Source of the DNA: an uncultured Erysipelotrichaceae bacterium
GTDB taxonomy: Bacteria; Bacillota_I; Bacilli_A; Erysipelotrichales; Erysipelotrichaceae
DNA length: 7,909 bases
NCBI GenBank assembly: GCA_937902945.1
Contig: CALEMD010000108.1
Location: 1 to 7,909, forward strand
Reading direction: 5' to 3'
Shown one piece after another: positions 1 to 6,150 of this stretch. The translations under genes and the position numbers were made by a program. The stretch's first letter is position 1. Each line of letters opens with the position of its first letter. The notes below the pieces were generated by a model. That model was not told where the DNA came from, ran no database searches, and saw nothing but the letters and a program-made list of their open reading frames with translations.

Positions 1-791
1 TCTGTGCATTGCTGAAAATTGAAGCGCCGATTGCCAATGGAGCCGCAAAGCCAATTCTATCTGATCCATTTACTGCTGGAAACTGGCATGGTGAAAGCGG
101 CCTCGACGGACCGAAAATGCCGGAACCGGACAGAGAACTCTGCATGCTTTCTGCACCCGCATTAATGAAGAAAGTCATTGAACAAAGCGAAGAGCCGGTT
201 GTTATCATTGCAACCGGACCGCTTACCAATGTTGCAGAACTTCTTCTATGCCATCCAGAAGTGAAAGATAAAATTGCAAAGATATCAATCATGGGCGGAG
301 GCCTGCAGTATGGAAACTGGACTCCAGCTGCAGAATTCAATATTCTTGAAGACCCGGAAGCGGCGGATATTGTATTCCGCTCTGGCATATTCCTGCAGAT
401 GTGCGGGCTCGATGTAACTGAAAAAGCCATCATTACGCCGGAAGATATACATACGATTCGTGAACAGGGAAATCAGGTTTCTGAAATCACAGCCAGCTGG
501 ATAGAGTTTTTTATCTGCCATCCAATGGAACTTGGCTATGCCGGAGCACCTGTGCATGATCCGTGTGCTGTGCTGTCGCTTGTACATCCAGAGATGTTCG
601 AATTTAAAGACTATGCAGTTGAAATTGAACTTGATGGAGAGTATACCCGTGGGGAAACTGTCTGTGATTTCAATGGATGTCTGCAGAATAAAGAAAATGT
701 TCACTGCGTCATGAATATTGATAGAAGCAAATATGTAGAAATGATCTGTCAATATCTGCATGCATATGACGGAAAAGAGGTACAGATATGA
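1..791 (+). CDS. Nucleoside hydrolase (IunH/Rih family), 5' end cut by window edge
   Basis: This enzyme family hydrolyses the N-glycosidic bond of ribonucleosides, giving ribose and free base for salvage in the cytoplasm. The reading frame is open from base 3 and shows 262 residues. Comparison with the paralogue downstream suggests about 54 N-terminal residues are missing, including the DxDxGxDD calcium-binding motif. Visible family features, counted from the first full codon, are HGESGLDG near residue 29, ATGPLTN near 70, IMGGG near 96, TPAAEFN near 107, CGLDVT near 134, and the His-Asp pair of HDPCAV at 185-186 (a Ca2+ ligand and an active-site His in studied members). The ATG of the next gene overlaps its stop as ATGA, so the two are almost certainly cotranscribed and translationally coupled. 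Base preference (purine or pyrimidine) cannot be read from the sequence. The family call is very secure. Confidence 0.93.
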   Translation, partial: CALLKIEAPIANGAAKPILSDPFTAGNWHGESGLDGPKMPEPDRELCMLSAPALMKKVIEQSEEPVVIIATGPLTNVAELLLCHPEVKDKIAKISIMGGGLQYGNWTPAAEFNILEDPEAADIVFRSGIFLQMCGLDVTEKAIITPEDIHTIREQGNQVSEITASWIEFFICHPMELGYAGAPVHDPCAVLSLVHPEMFEFKDYAVEIELDGEYTRGETVCDFNGCLQNKENVHCVMNIDRSKYVEMICQYLHAYDGKEVQI

Positions 792-1729
792 GCCGCATTC
801 CTGTATGGATCGATACGGATACCGGAGTAGATGATGCGTTTGCACTTATGACTGCCTTCAGTCTGCAGGATATGGAAGTAAAAGGAATCTCTGCCGTGGC
901 AGGCAATGTGCCGCTTTCGCATACTTTTATCAACGCCCGCAATGTTGTCAGCCTATGCGGCCGTGAAGATGTTCCTGTATATCCAGGCGCTGACAAGCCA
1001 CTGATGATTCCTCTGCAGACTGCTGAATATGTCCATGGAGTCAATGGTCTTGGTGAGGCAGTGATACCCGATTCAAAAGCAGAATTTGAGACAGAAAAGG
1101 CATGGGATGCACTGTATAGATGTGCAAAGCAATGCCAAGGTACACTTGAACTGATTCTTCTTGGACCGGAAACAAATGCGGCCATAGCACTTAATGAACA
1201 TCCAGATCTAGTACAGTATCTGAAGAGAATTCTGATCATGGGCGGAGCAGCAGTTGGAGGCAATTCTACACCGGCTGCTGAATTCAATATTTTTGTAGAT
1301 CCGCAGGCTGCACAGATAGTCTTCAAATCAGGGATTCCGATTATAATGTGCGGACTCGATGTCACAATGAAAGCAGGATTGAATACAGAAGAAATGGCTG
1401 AACTGGATGCTGGCACTGCGCCTGGATGCAAACTGTTCCGTGATTCCACACAGGCTGCCCGCAATCTATACAGTGAAAGGGTTGGAGATGTGTATATTGT
1501 TCATGATGCCTGTCCGGTTATCTATGCAGTCAAGCCAGAACTGTTTAAGGGTGAAACTGCCGGTGTGTATGTTGAAACACGAGGCCGTCTGACATTTGGG
1601 CAGACAGTGACGGATCTGTACACGGATGTTCCGTTTAAGAAAAGAAATGCAGCAGTGATTACGGATGTTGATCGCAGTGCTTTTGCCAAGATTCTTATGG
1701 AAGCCATTCAGAAGGCTGGGCAAAGATAA
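788..1729 (+). CDS. Nucleoside hydrolase (IunH/Rih family), complete, second of a tandem pair
   Basis: A complete 313-residue protein, the usual family length of about 310. It is predicted to split nucleosides into ribose and base. The N-terminal calcium/ribose motif DTDTGVDD lies at residues 9-16. H83 sits in VHGVNGLG, TPAAEFN at 161-167, CGLDVT at 188-193, and the His-Asp pair at 239-240. The start is supported by AGAGG at 776-780, seven bases before the ATG. The start overlaps the stop of the preceding paralogue by four bases. The two proteins are strikingly alike around IMGG...TPAAEFN...CGLDVT, so this is a tandem duplication that has since diverged. Oddities are LLGPETN where the family normally reads ATGPLTN, and HDAC where HDP is usual; both are near the active site and might shift substrate choice. 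No convincing terminator follows: a GGATCA/TGATCC pair (1733-1738, 1779-1784) has a 40-base loop and no T run. Confidence 0.94.
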   Translation: MSRIPVWIDTDTGVDDAFALMTAFSLQDMEVKGISAVAGNVPLSHTFINARNVVSLCGREDVPVYPGADKPLMIPLQTAEYVHGVNGLGEAVIPDSKAEFETEKAWDALYRCAKQCQGTLELILLGPETNAAIALNEHPDLVQYLKRILIMGGAAVGGNSTPAAEFNIFVDPQAAQIVFKSGIPIIMCGLDVTMKAGLNTEEMAELDAGTAPGCKLFRDSTQAARNLYSERVGDVYIVHDACPVIYAVKPELFKGETAGVYVETRGRLTFGQTVTDLYTDVPFKKRNAAVITDVDRSAFAKILMEAIQKAGQR

Positions 1730-1811
1730 GCAGGATCAATTGTCTGCACGATATGAATGCATACAGTTCTGCATAAGCTGATCCGGATATCTAAAGAAGT
1801 CAAAATTTCCA

Positions 1812-1840
1812 TTGCATTTTCATATCCGCTTTGTTATTAT
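1812..1840 (+). promoter_or_regulatory. Sigma-A promoter for rpsU with extended -10
   Basis: The -35-like TTGCAT (1812-1817) is 17 bases from the -10 TATTAT (1835-1840, five of six consensus bases). TG at 1832-1833 forms a TGn extended -10. Transcription would begin near 1847, giving a leader of about 29 bases that contains the AGGGAGG ribosome-binding site at 1861-1867. The -35 is weak, so the extended -10 probably carries the promoter. Confidence 0.65.
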
Positions 1841-1875
1841 AGTGATGCTGTTAAACCGGAAGGGAGGGTTGCGAA

Positions 1876-2058
1876 ATGCCAAGAGTTGTGGTCAAAGAGA
1901 ACGAAAATCTCGATGATGCCCTGCGCCGTTTTAAGCGTCAGGTTTCGCGCAACGGTACCCTTGCTGAGGCTCGAAAGAGAGAATACTACGTTAAGCCGGG
2001 TATCCGCAGAAAGCTTAAGAGCGAAGCCGCTCGCAAAGCACGCAGAAGAGGAAAATAA
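1876..2058 (+). CDS. rpsU: 30S ribosomal protein S21
   Basis: This is bS21, a small basic protein of the 30S subunit that binds the platform near the 3' end of 16S rRNA and helps mRNA engagement. The 60-residue product begins MPRVVVKENENLDDALRRFK, the family signature, and ends in a very Lys/Arg-rich tail (residues 44-60), matching the usual 57-60 residue length. AGGGAGG at 1861-1867 lies eight bases before the ATG, a strong ribosome-binding site. The gene has its own promoter and is followed at once by a hairpin terminator that starts within the stop codon. It is a safe identification. Confidence 0.98.
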   Translation: MPRVVVKENENLDDALRRFKRQVSRNGTLAEARKREYYVKPGIRRKLKSEAARKARRRGK

Positions 2059-2079
2059 GAAGTCGAAAGACTTCTTTTT
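2057..2079 (+). terminator. Intrinsic terminator at the end of rpsU
   Basis: The arms AAGAAGTC (2057-2064) and GACTTCTT (2069-2076) pair perfectly over eight base pairs around a GAAA tetraloop closed by C-G, and a T run extends to 2079. The left arm includes the last two bases of the rpsU TAA stop codon. It probably stops most transcripts after rpsU and lets a fraction continue into phoH. Confidence 0.8.
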
Positions 2080-2100
2080 CTATGCTTTCTGCATTACAAT
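2072..2100 (+). promoter_or_regulatory. Possible weak promoter for phoH
   Basis: TACAAT (2095-2100) matches five of six -10 bases, with TTCTTT (2072-2077) 17 bases upstream as a poor -35. There is no TGn extension. Transcription would begin near 2107, just ahead of the phoH ribosome-binding site. The -35 overlaps the terminator T run, so this may be chance. Readthrough from rpsU is the alternative source of phoH transcripts. Confidence 0.28.
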
Positions 2101-2110
2101 GAACATATTA

Positions 2111-2117
2111 AGAGAGG
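2111..2117 (+). promoter_or_regulatory. Ribosome-binding site that selects the TTG start of phoH
   Basis: AGAGAGG lies eight bases upstream of TTG at 2126, ideal spacing for a Gram-positive Shine-Dalgarno sequence. The in-frame ATG at 2099 has no purine-rich sequence ahead of it and lies upstream of this site, so the TTG is preferred. Confidence 0.75.
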
Positions 2118-2125
2118 TATCAGAA

Positions 2126-3091
2126 TTGGAAGATATCAATACGATTCGCTATGATGATCTCAGCGATACTGCAGCCATGAATATGGTAGGAGCGAAGGAT
2201 CATAATCTGCATGTTTTATCTGAATGCTTTAATAAAGAGATTTCATTCCGAGATAATGCATTCAATATAAAGAATTGTGACAGTAAAACTCTTTTAGAAA
2301 TTGAGAAGGTACTTGATGCAATGCATTCATACGCACTCATGGATAAGCGCATCAGTGAGCAGGATGTCATCTATGCATGCAGGCAGGCTGCCCGCAACGA
2401 AGAAATTGCAGCATCCGGTCTTGCTAATACGATAGTGGGGAGAACTCTGAGCGGCAAGGCTGTAACCCCAAAGACAAACGGTCAGCTGGCTTTTGTTACA
2501 AAGATGGAAACAGATACAATTGTTTTTGCAATTGGACCGGCAGGCACTGGCAAAACCTATCTTGCGGTCATCGCCGCTGTTACTGCCCTGAAAAAGGGTG
2601 ACGTTAAGAGAATTGTACTTACTAGGCCGGCAGTTGAAGCGGGTGAAAGTCTCGGATTTCTGCCGGGAGATATGAAGGAGAAGGTTGATCCTTATCTGAC
2701 ACCGCTGTACGACGCTTTGCATGACATGCTTGGCAATGAGCAGACAGATAAGCTCATAGAGAAGGGTACGATAGAAATTGCTCCATTAGCCTATATGAGA
2801 GGCCGTACGCTGGATGACAGCTTTGTTATTCTTGATGAAGCACAGAATACAACTCCTGCGCAGATGAAAATGTTTCTGACTCGCTTAGGTTTCCATTCTA
2901 AAATGGTGATCACAGGAGATATTACCCAGATCGATCTCAATAAAGGAATTCACAGTGGCTTAATTGAAGCTTCAGGACTTCTTTCCGGCATTGATCAGAT
3001 CAGCATTCTGCATCTGACCAGTGATGATGTTGTCCGTCATCCTCTTGTTCAGAAAATCATTGAAAGATACGCAGTATCCGAAAAAAAATGA
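2126..3091 (+). CDS. phoH: PhoH-like ATPase (PhoH/YbeZ family), TTG start
   Basis: A P-loop ATPase of the PhoH family. Relatives have been linked to RNA metabolism and genetically to the endonuclease YbeY, but the exact role is unsettled. From the TTG the protein is 321 residues, close to the usual 310-325. An N-terminal segment of about 110 residues with a KH-like beginning (NLHVLSECFNKEISFRDN near 27-44) precedes the ATPase domain. Walker A is GPAGTGKT at 137-144, Walker B VILDEAQN at 234-241, and the sensor-like ITGDITQID at 262-270. The frame stays open upstream through rpsU, so an automatic caller could extend it to 444 residues; that extension reads rpsU out of frame and resembles no protein. 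In many Bacillota phoH is followed by pgpH and ybeY; here a convergent transporter separates it from ybeY. Confidence 0.94.
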   Translation: MEDINTIRYDDLSDTAAMNMVGAKDHNLHVLSECFNKEISFRDNAFNIKNCDSKTLLEIEKVLDAMHSYALMDKRISEQDVIYACRQAARNEEIAASGLANTIVGRTLSGKAVTPKTNGQLAFVTKMETDTIVFAIGPAGTGKTYLAVIAAVTALKKGDVKRIVLTRPAVEAGESLGFLPGDMKEKVDPYLTPLYDALHDMLGNEQTDKLIEKGTIEIAPLAYMRGRTLDDSFVILDEAQNTTPAQMKMFLTRLGFHSKMVITGDITQIDLNKGIHSGLIEASGLLSGIDQISILHLTSDDVVRHPLVQKIIERYAVSEKK

Positions 3092-3093
3092 AT

Positions 3094-3127
3094 ATAAAAA
3101 CTTCCAGTTAAGGAAGTTTTTATTTTT
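3094..3127. terminator. Bidirectional intrinsic terminator between phoH and the Na/Pi transporter
   Basis: A perfect 12-bp inverted repeat, ATAAAAACTTCC (3094-3105) and GGAAGTTTTTAT (3112-3123), surrounds a six-base loop. The core C/G part of the stem is flanked by A runs on the left and T runs on the right, followed by TTTT. It therefore has a terminator layout read in either direction. It lies three bases after the phoH stop and 17 bases after the stop of the convergent transporter, so it serves both genes. Confidence 0.92.
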
Positions 3128-3140
3128 GGCAGATAAGAGA

Positions 3141-4823
3141 TTAATGGTTTGCGATCTGTGCAGCGGCAGCCTTTTCACTGTCTTCAATGGCAGCTCTGGC
3201 AATATTGCAGCAGTGGTCGCCCATACGTTCTAGATTTCCAAGAATATCACAGTATACTGAGGCCGCAATTGCTGAACTGCACTGCTGTTTGCTCATGCGA
3301 ACAAAGTGCTCCTGCCTTGATGTGAATTCCAATTTATCAATTGCTTCTTCATCCTGCATCAGAGATGCGTACAGTGTTCTGTCATGTGTCCGGTATATCT
3401 CAAGGCACCGGCTGTACATATGAAGGAACATATCGAACATGCGGTTTACATCGGTTACTGCTTCATTGGTGAATGTTCCGCCGTCTTCAAATACCATTTC
3501 AAAGAATTCAGTCAGATTCATGCTTAGATCGCCCATGCGCTCAAGGTTCTTAATGACTTCGAGGTTCAGACGGACATCTTCCATATCGTCGGGAGTAAGG
3601 CTGCTGTTAGTCTGTATGCTGACAAGATAATCCGTCAGTTTCTTATCGAAGTTATTGATCAGTGATTCACTCTGTGTCAGTACATCCTTATCTTCAGCAT
3701 TGCCATGCTTGTTGAAGAAGGTCTTTGTTTCCTGTACATCCTGACGTACGACTTCGCTCATCTTCATGATGGCTTTTGTAGATGCACCGATTGCAGCTGA
3801 AGGCAGTCTGTCAGAGATATTTGCATCAAGATCATCGATGTTGATTTCAATGCGTTCGGGTTCCTTTCCAGGAATGATCCTGCGGATCAGCTTGCACATC
3901 TGATTCAGCAGCGGGAAGAAGATAATTGTTGTTGCGGAGTTGAAGAGGATATGTGTGACTGCTATCTGCATCATCGGTTCTAGATTGAGTGCAGCACTGA
4001 GCCATATGATAAAGTGGGCAATAGGATAGAGAAAAATCATGCCGATTGCAGTGCCTATGATATTGAACAAAGTATGAATCCCGGCAGTGCGGCGGGCAGC
4101 AAGCGAGCCGCCGATGGCAGCAAGTATACCCGTTATTGTTGTACCGATATTGGCACCGAATATGAATGGCAGAACTGCCATGAAACTAAGTGCCCCGGAT
4201 TGATACATTTTCTGAACAACACCAATGGTTGCAGCAGAAGCCTGAACAAGAGCTGTCATGACAGTTCCTGCAAGCAGACTGAGAAGAGGCTGTGATCCCA
4301 TCTGGTAGGCAAATGCTTCGAACTCTGGCAGATCTTTCAATACAGCCAGACTGTCACCCATAGTGCTTAAACCAAAGAAGATAAGTCCAAAGCCAAGAAT
4401 GACATTGCCGAAGTATTTCTGCTTGCGCTTCTTGCTGAAGCATATCAGCATGGCACCGACAAATACGATGATCATTGCATATTGATCGATATTCAGTGAA
4501 ATCAGAAATGAAGTGATCGTGGTGCCGATGTTTGCACCCATAACAATGCCGGCCGCCTGTTCTAGTTTCATAAGACCGGCTCTTACAAGACCGATTGTTA
4601 TTGCTGTAGATGCGGAAGAAGATTGCATGACAATGGTAATCAGAATACCGATGAGAAGAGCATTGATCGGCTTTGTTGTGTACTTATCAATATAATCACG
4701 CAGTTTGTCGCCGGCCGCCGCCTTTAAGCCATCCCCCATGAATGTGATTCCGAACATGAATAGACCGAATCCGCCTAGAATGAGATCCCAGCGGATAGAT
4801 GACAGCGTTACTGTTTCTCCCAT
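3141..4823 (-). CDS. Na+/phosphate cotransporter with C-terminal PhoU-like domain
   Basis: A 560-residue membrane protein of the NptA/PNaS family, predicted to import inorganic phosphate with sodium. The N-terminal part (about 13-315) is hydrophobic and carries two inverted copies of the family repeat: QSSSAST at 67-73 with GANIGTTIT at 96-104, and QASAATIG at 194-201 with GANIGTTITG at 223-232. The second Q-motif is less canonical (QAS for QSS). The cytoplasmic C-terminal part (about 340-550) is helical and PhoU-like, with NLERMGDLSMNL at 426-437 and NLERMGDHCCNI at 530-541, the acidic metal-cluster motifs of PhoU. The start has AAGGAGA (4837-4831) seven bases ahead. It stands alone, convergent to phoH and divergent from ybeY, with its own promoter and terminator. 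Phosphate uptake is inferred from the family; some relatives may serve only in efflux or regulation. Confidence 0.93.
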   Translation of the reverse strand: MGETVTLSSIRWDLILGGFGLFMFGITFMGDGLKAAAGDKLRDYIDKYTTKPINALLIGILITIVMQSSSASTAITIGLVRAGLMKLEQAAGIVMGANIGTTITSFLISLNIDQYAMIIVFVGAMLICFSKKRKQKYFGNVILGFGLIFFGLSTMGDSLAVLKDLPEFEAFAYQMGSQPLLSLLAGTVMTALVQASAATIGVVQKMYQSGALSFMAVLPFIFGANIGTTITGILAAIGGSLAARRTAGIHTLFNIIGTAIGMIFLYPIAHFIIWLSAALNLEPMMQIAVTHILFNSATTIIFFPLLNQMCKLIRRIIPGKEPERIEINIDDLDANISDRLPSAAIGASTKAIMKMSEVVRQDVQETKTFFNKHGNAEDKDVLTQSESLINNFDKKLTDYLVSIQTNSSLTPDDMEDVRLNLEVIKNLERMGDLSMNLTEFFEMVFEDGGTFTNEAVTDVNRMFDMFLHMYSRCLEIYRTHDRTLYASLMQDEEAIDKLEFTSRQEHFVRMSKQQCSSAIAASVYCDILGNLERMGDHCCNIARAAIEDSEKAAAAQIANH

Positions 4824-4850
4824 GTGTCTATCTCCTTTTTTATCAAACCT

Positions 4851-4879
4851 ATTCTAACAAACCAATGCCCATGAAACAA
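4851..4879 (-). promoter_or_regulatory. Sigma-A promoter for the Na/Pi transporter
   Basis: Read on the minus strand, TTGTTT (4879-4874) is 17 bases from TAGAAT (4856-4851, five of six consensus). TGT immediately before the -10 forms an extended -10. Transcription would start near 4844, about 20 bases ahead of the ATG. I see no clear PhoP box repeats nearby, so phosphate control is not evident. Confidence 0.7.
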
Positions 4880-4922
4880 ATAGAAATGAACTGAATTATC
4901 CGCAATTTGAAACAGTGAGACA

Positions 4923-4931
4923 TGCTATAAT
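4923..4931 (+). promoter_or_regulatory. Extended -10 promoter for the ybeY-dgkA-cdd-era-recO operon
   Basis: TGCTATAAT is a perfect consensus extended -10. No -35 is visible at the right distance: TTGAAA at 4907-4912 is only 13 bases away. Transcription should begin near 4938, so the leader before the ybeY ATG at 4953 would be only about 15 bases and the likely start point falls within the Shine-Dalgarno region (AAGGAAGG 4936-4943, AGGGG 4945-4949). Confidence 0.75.
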
Positions 4932-4952
4932 CAGTAAGGAAGGCAGGGGTTT

Positions 4953-5408
4953 ATGCATATAACCATTATGAATCGCACGAATAAACCGATTGCGGGATAC
5001 AGCAGTCTCTTCAGAAAAATCGCTGTTTCTGCTGAAAAACAGCTGAATCTGAATCCGGAACTTCAGATTTCTGTGACTTTTGTCCGCTCTGCATCAATTC
5101 ATAAGATCAACAGAGAATACAGAGGCATCGACAGACCGACTGATGTGATCAGCTTTGCCTGCAATGATGCGGGATTCTGCAATGAAACAGCAGAGGAAAA
5201 GGAAGATCTGGGTGATCTGTTTATCAATCTTGACTATGCTAAAAGACAGGCAGAAGAATACGGACACTCAATGAAGCGGGAAGTGGGCTTCCTATTTACG
5301 CACGGAATGCTGCACTGTTTAGGCTATGATCACATGAAACCTGCAGACGAAAAAAAGATGTTTGCATTGCAGGATGCTATTCTTGATCCGCTGGTAAAGC
5401 GCTCATGA
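4953..5408 (+). CDS. ybeY: Endoribonuclease YbeY, 16S rRNA maturation factor
   Basis: A zinc-dependent protein needed for 16S rRNA 3'-end maturation and ribosome quality control; in studied bacteria it cooperates with Era and S11. The product is 151 residues, typical of the family. The signature HGMLHCLGYDH at 117-127 supplies the three zinc-binding histidines (117, 121, 127), and INREYRGIDRPTDVISF (52-68) is the conserved central stretch with the functional Arg. I chose the ATG at 4953 because AAGGAAGG/AGGGG lies just ahead; an ATG five codons later (4968) has no suitable site. It is the first gene of the operon, and its stop overlaps the start of dgkA as ATGA. Confidence 0.97.
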   Translation: MHITIMNRTNKPIAGYSSLFRKIAVSAEKQLNLNPELQISVTFVRSASIHKINREYRGIDRPTDVISFACNDAGFCNETAEEKEDLGDLFINLDYAKRQAEEYGHSMKREVGFLFTHGMLHCLGYDHMKPADEKKMFALQDAILDPLVKRS

Positions 5409-5737
5409 AAAAATTCTCAGCAGCTTTCTGCGGATTGGTGGAATCATTTCAGCATAAAAGCATACTGATTCAATGGATCCTTGCGGGATGCACGCTGATT
5501 GCCGGATTCATATTGAAATTGAATCGCTATGAATGGATAACAGTGATTATGTGCATTGGAATGGTTCTGGTTTGTGAAATACTGAATACCTGTATAGAAA
5601 AACTATGTGATCTGTATTCATTAAAAAATGACGAAAGAATTCGTTTCATCAAAGATTTAGCGGCTGCTGCAGTTCTTGTTTCTGCTTTTGCAGCGCTGAT
5701 TATAGCAATGCTGATATTGGCTGCCCATGTGGGCTGA
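5405..5737 (+). CDS. dgkA: DgkA-family diacylglycerol/undecaprenol kinase
   Basis: A small integral membrane lipid kinase. In Gram-positive bacteria members usually phosphorylate undecaprenol, feeding the carrier lipid used in wall synthesis. The 110-residue protein has three membrane segments (about 22-38, 44-60 and 85-107). The core residues align with E. coli DgkA by exact spacing: E58, N61, E65 and D69 in CEILNTCIEKLCD, then K83-D84 before AAAAVL. The N-terminal part is unusual: where relatives read E-R/K-N-x-R-I-H, this one reads HKSILIQ (17-23), so the conserved first-helix glutamate (E28 in E. coli) is replaced by His17 or, with other gapping, Lys18. It is translationally coupled to ybeY by ATGA, with no strong ribosome-binding site of its own. 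The family is secure; full activity is less certain. Confidence 0.93.
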   Translation: MKKFSAAFCGLVESFQHKSILIQWILAGCTLIAGFILKLNRYEWITVIMCIGMVLVCEILNTCIEKLCDLYSLKNDERIRFIKDLAAAAVLVSAFAALIIAMLILAAHVG

Positions 5738-5748
5738 AAGGAATAAAA

Positions 5749-6150
5749 ATGACAAAAGAAGAATTGGTACAGCAGGCGTTCCTAGCTATGAAGAATGCGT
5801 ATGCTCCGTATTCAAAGTATCACGTAGGAGCATGCATACTTACAGATGATGGCAAAACATTCTATGGTGCAAATATTGAGAATGCTTCCTTTGGTGCTAC
5901 AAACTGTGCCGAAAGAAGTGCTGTATTCAGTGCTTACAGCAATGGCTATCAGAAAGATAGAATTGTCGCTATTGCGATTGTGACTGATGGAAACAGGATC
6001 GGTGCGCCATGCGGCATATGCCGTCAGGTGCTAAGTGAACTTCTGAATCAGGATACACCGATCTATCTTTCAAACGGGAAAGAAATCATGACAAAGACAA
6101 TCAGGGAGCTGCTGCCTATGCAGTTCCAGACTGAGGATGTTATTAGATGA
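5749..6150 (+). CDS. cdd: Cytidine deaminase (homotetrameric type)
   Basis: Deaminates cytidine and deoxycytidine to uridine and deoxyuridine in pyrimidine salvage. The 133-residue length fits the short tetrameric class found in B. subtilis. The catalytic zinc site is complete: C53 and E55 in NCAERSA, and C88 and C91 in PCGICRQ. N42 and E44 in GANIENAS fit the substrate-binding positions. AAAGGAA at 5737-5743 lies five bases before the ATG and overlaps the dgkA stop, so the genes are cotranscribed. Its stop overlaps the era start by ATGA. The product could handle uridine-producing steps that the nucleoside hydrolases elsewhere in the window then use, but this link is inference only. Confidence 0.98.
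   Translation: MTKEELVQQAFLAMKNAYAPYSKYHVGACILTDDGKTFYGANIENASFGATNCAERSAVFSAYSNGYQKDRIVAIAIVTDGNRIGAPCGICRQVLSELLNQDTPIYLSNGKEIMTKTIRELLPMQFQTEDVIR

Noticed and set aside
285..845. 186-codon open frame on the minus strand opposite the nucleoside hydrolases
   Set aside because: It is the complement of conserved coding sequence, with no recognisable protein motif.
709..1464. 251-codon open frame on the minus strand opposite the second nucleoside hydrolase
   Set aside because: It is antisense to a well conserved gene, has low-complexity Ser/Ala/Pro-rich composition typical of reverse-frame shadows, and shows no family motif.
1733..1784. GGATCA/TGATCC inverted repeat after the second nucleoside hydrolase, considered as a terminator
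   Set aside because: Only six pairs enclose a 40-base loop, and no T run follows. The inner TGCAT pairing is also weak.
1757..2125. Open frame upstream of phoH that would make a 444-residue protein
   Set aside because: It passes out of frame through rpsU and the rpsU terminator, has no ribosome-binding site at its start, and resembles no protein family.
1451..2397. Repeated CAGGCTGCCCGCAA in the second nucleoside hydrolase (about 1451) and in phoH (about 2384)
   Set aside because: Both copies encode Gln-Ala-Ala-Arg-Asn in frame in unrelated real genes, so it looks like coding coincidence.
4872..4914. Two TGAAACA direct repeats between the divergent transporter and ybeY promoters, considered as an operator
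   Set aside because: Seven bases repeated once in AT-rich DNA is easily chance, and spacing and sequence match no regulator site I recognise.
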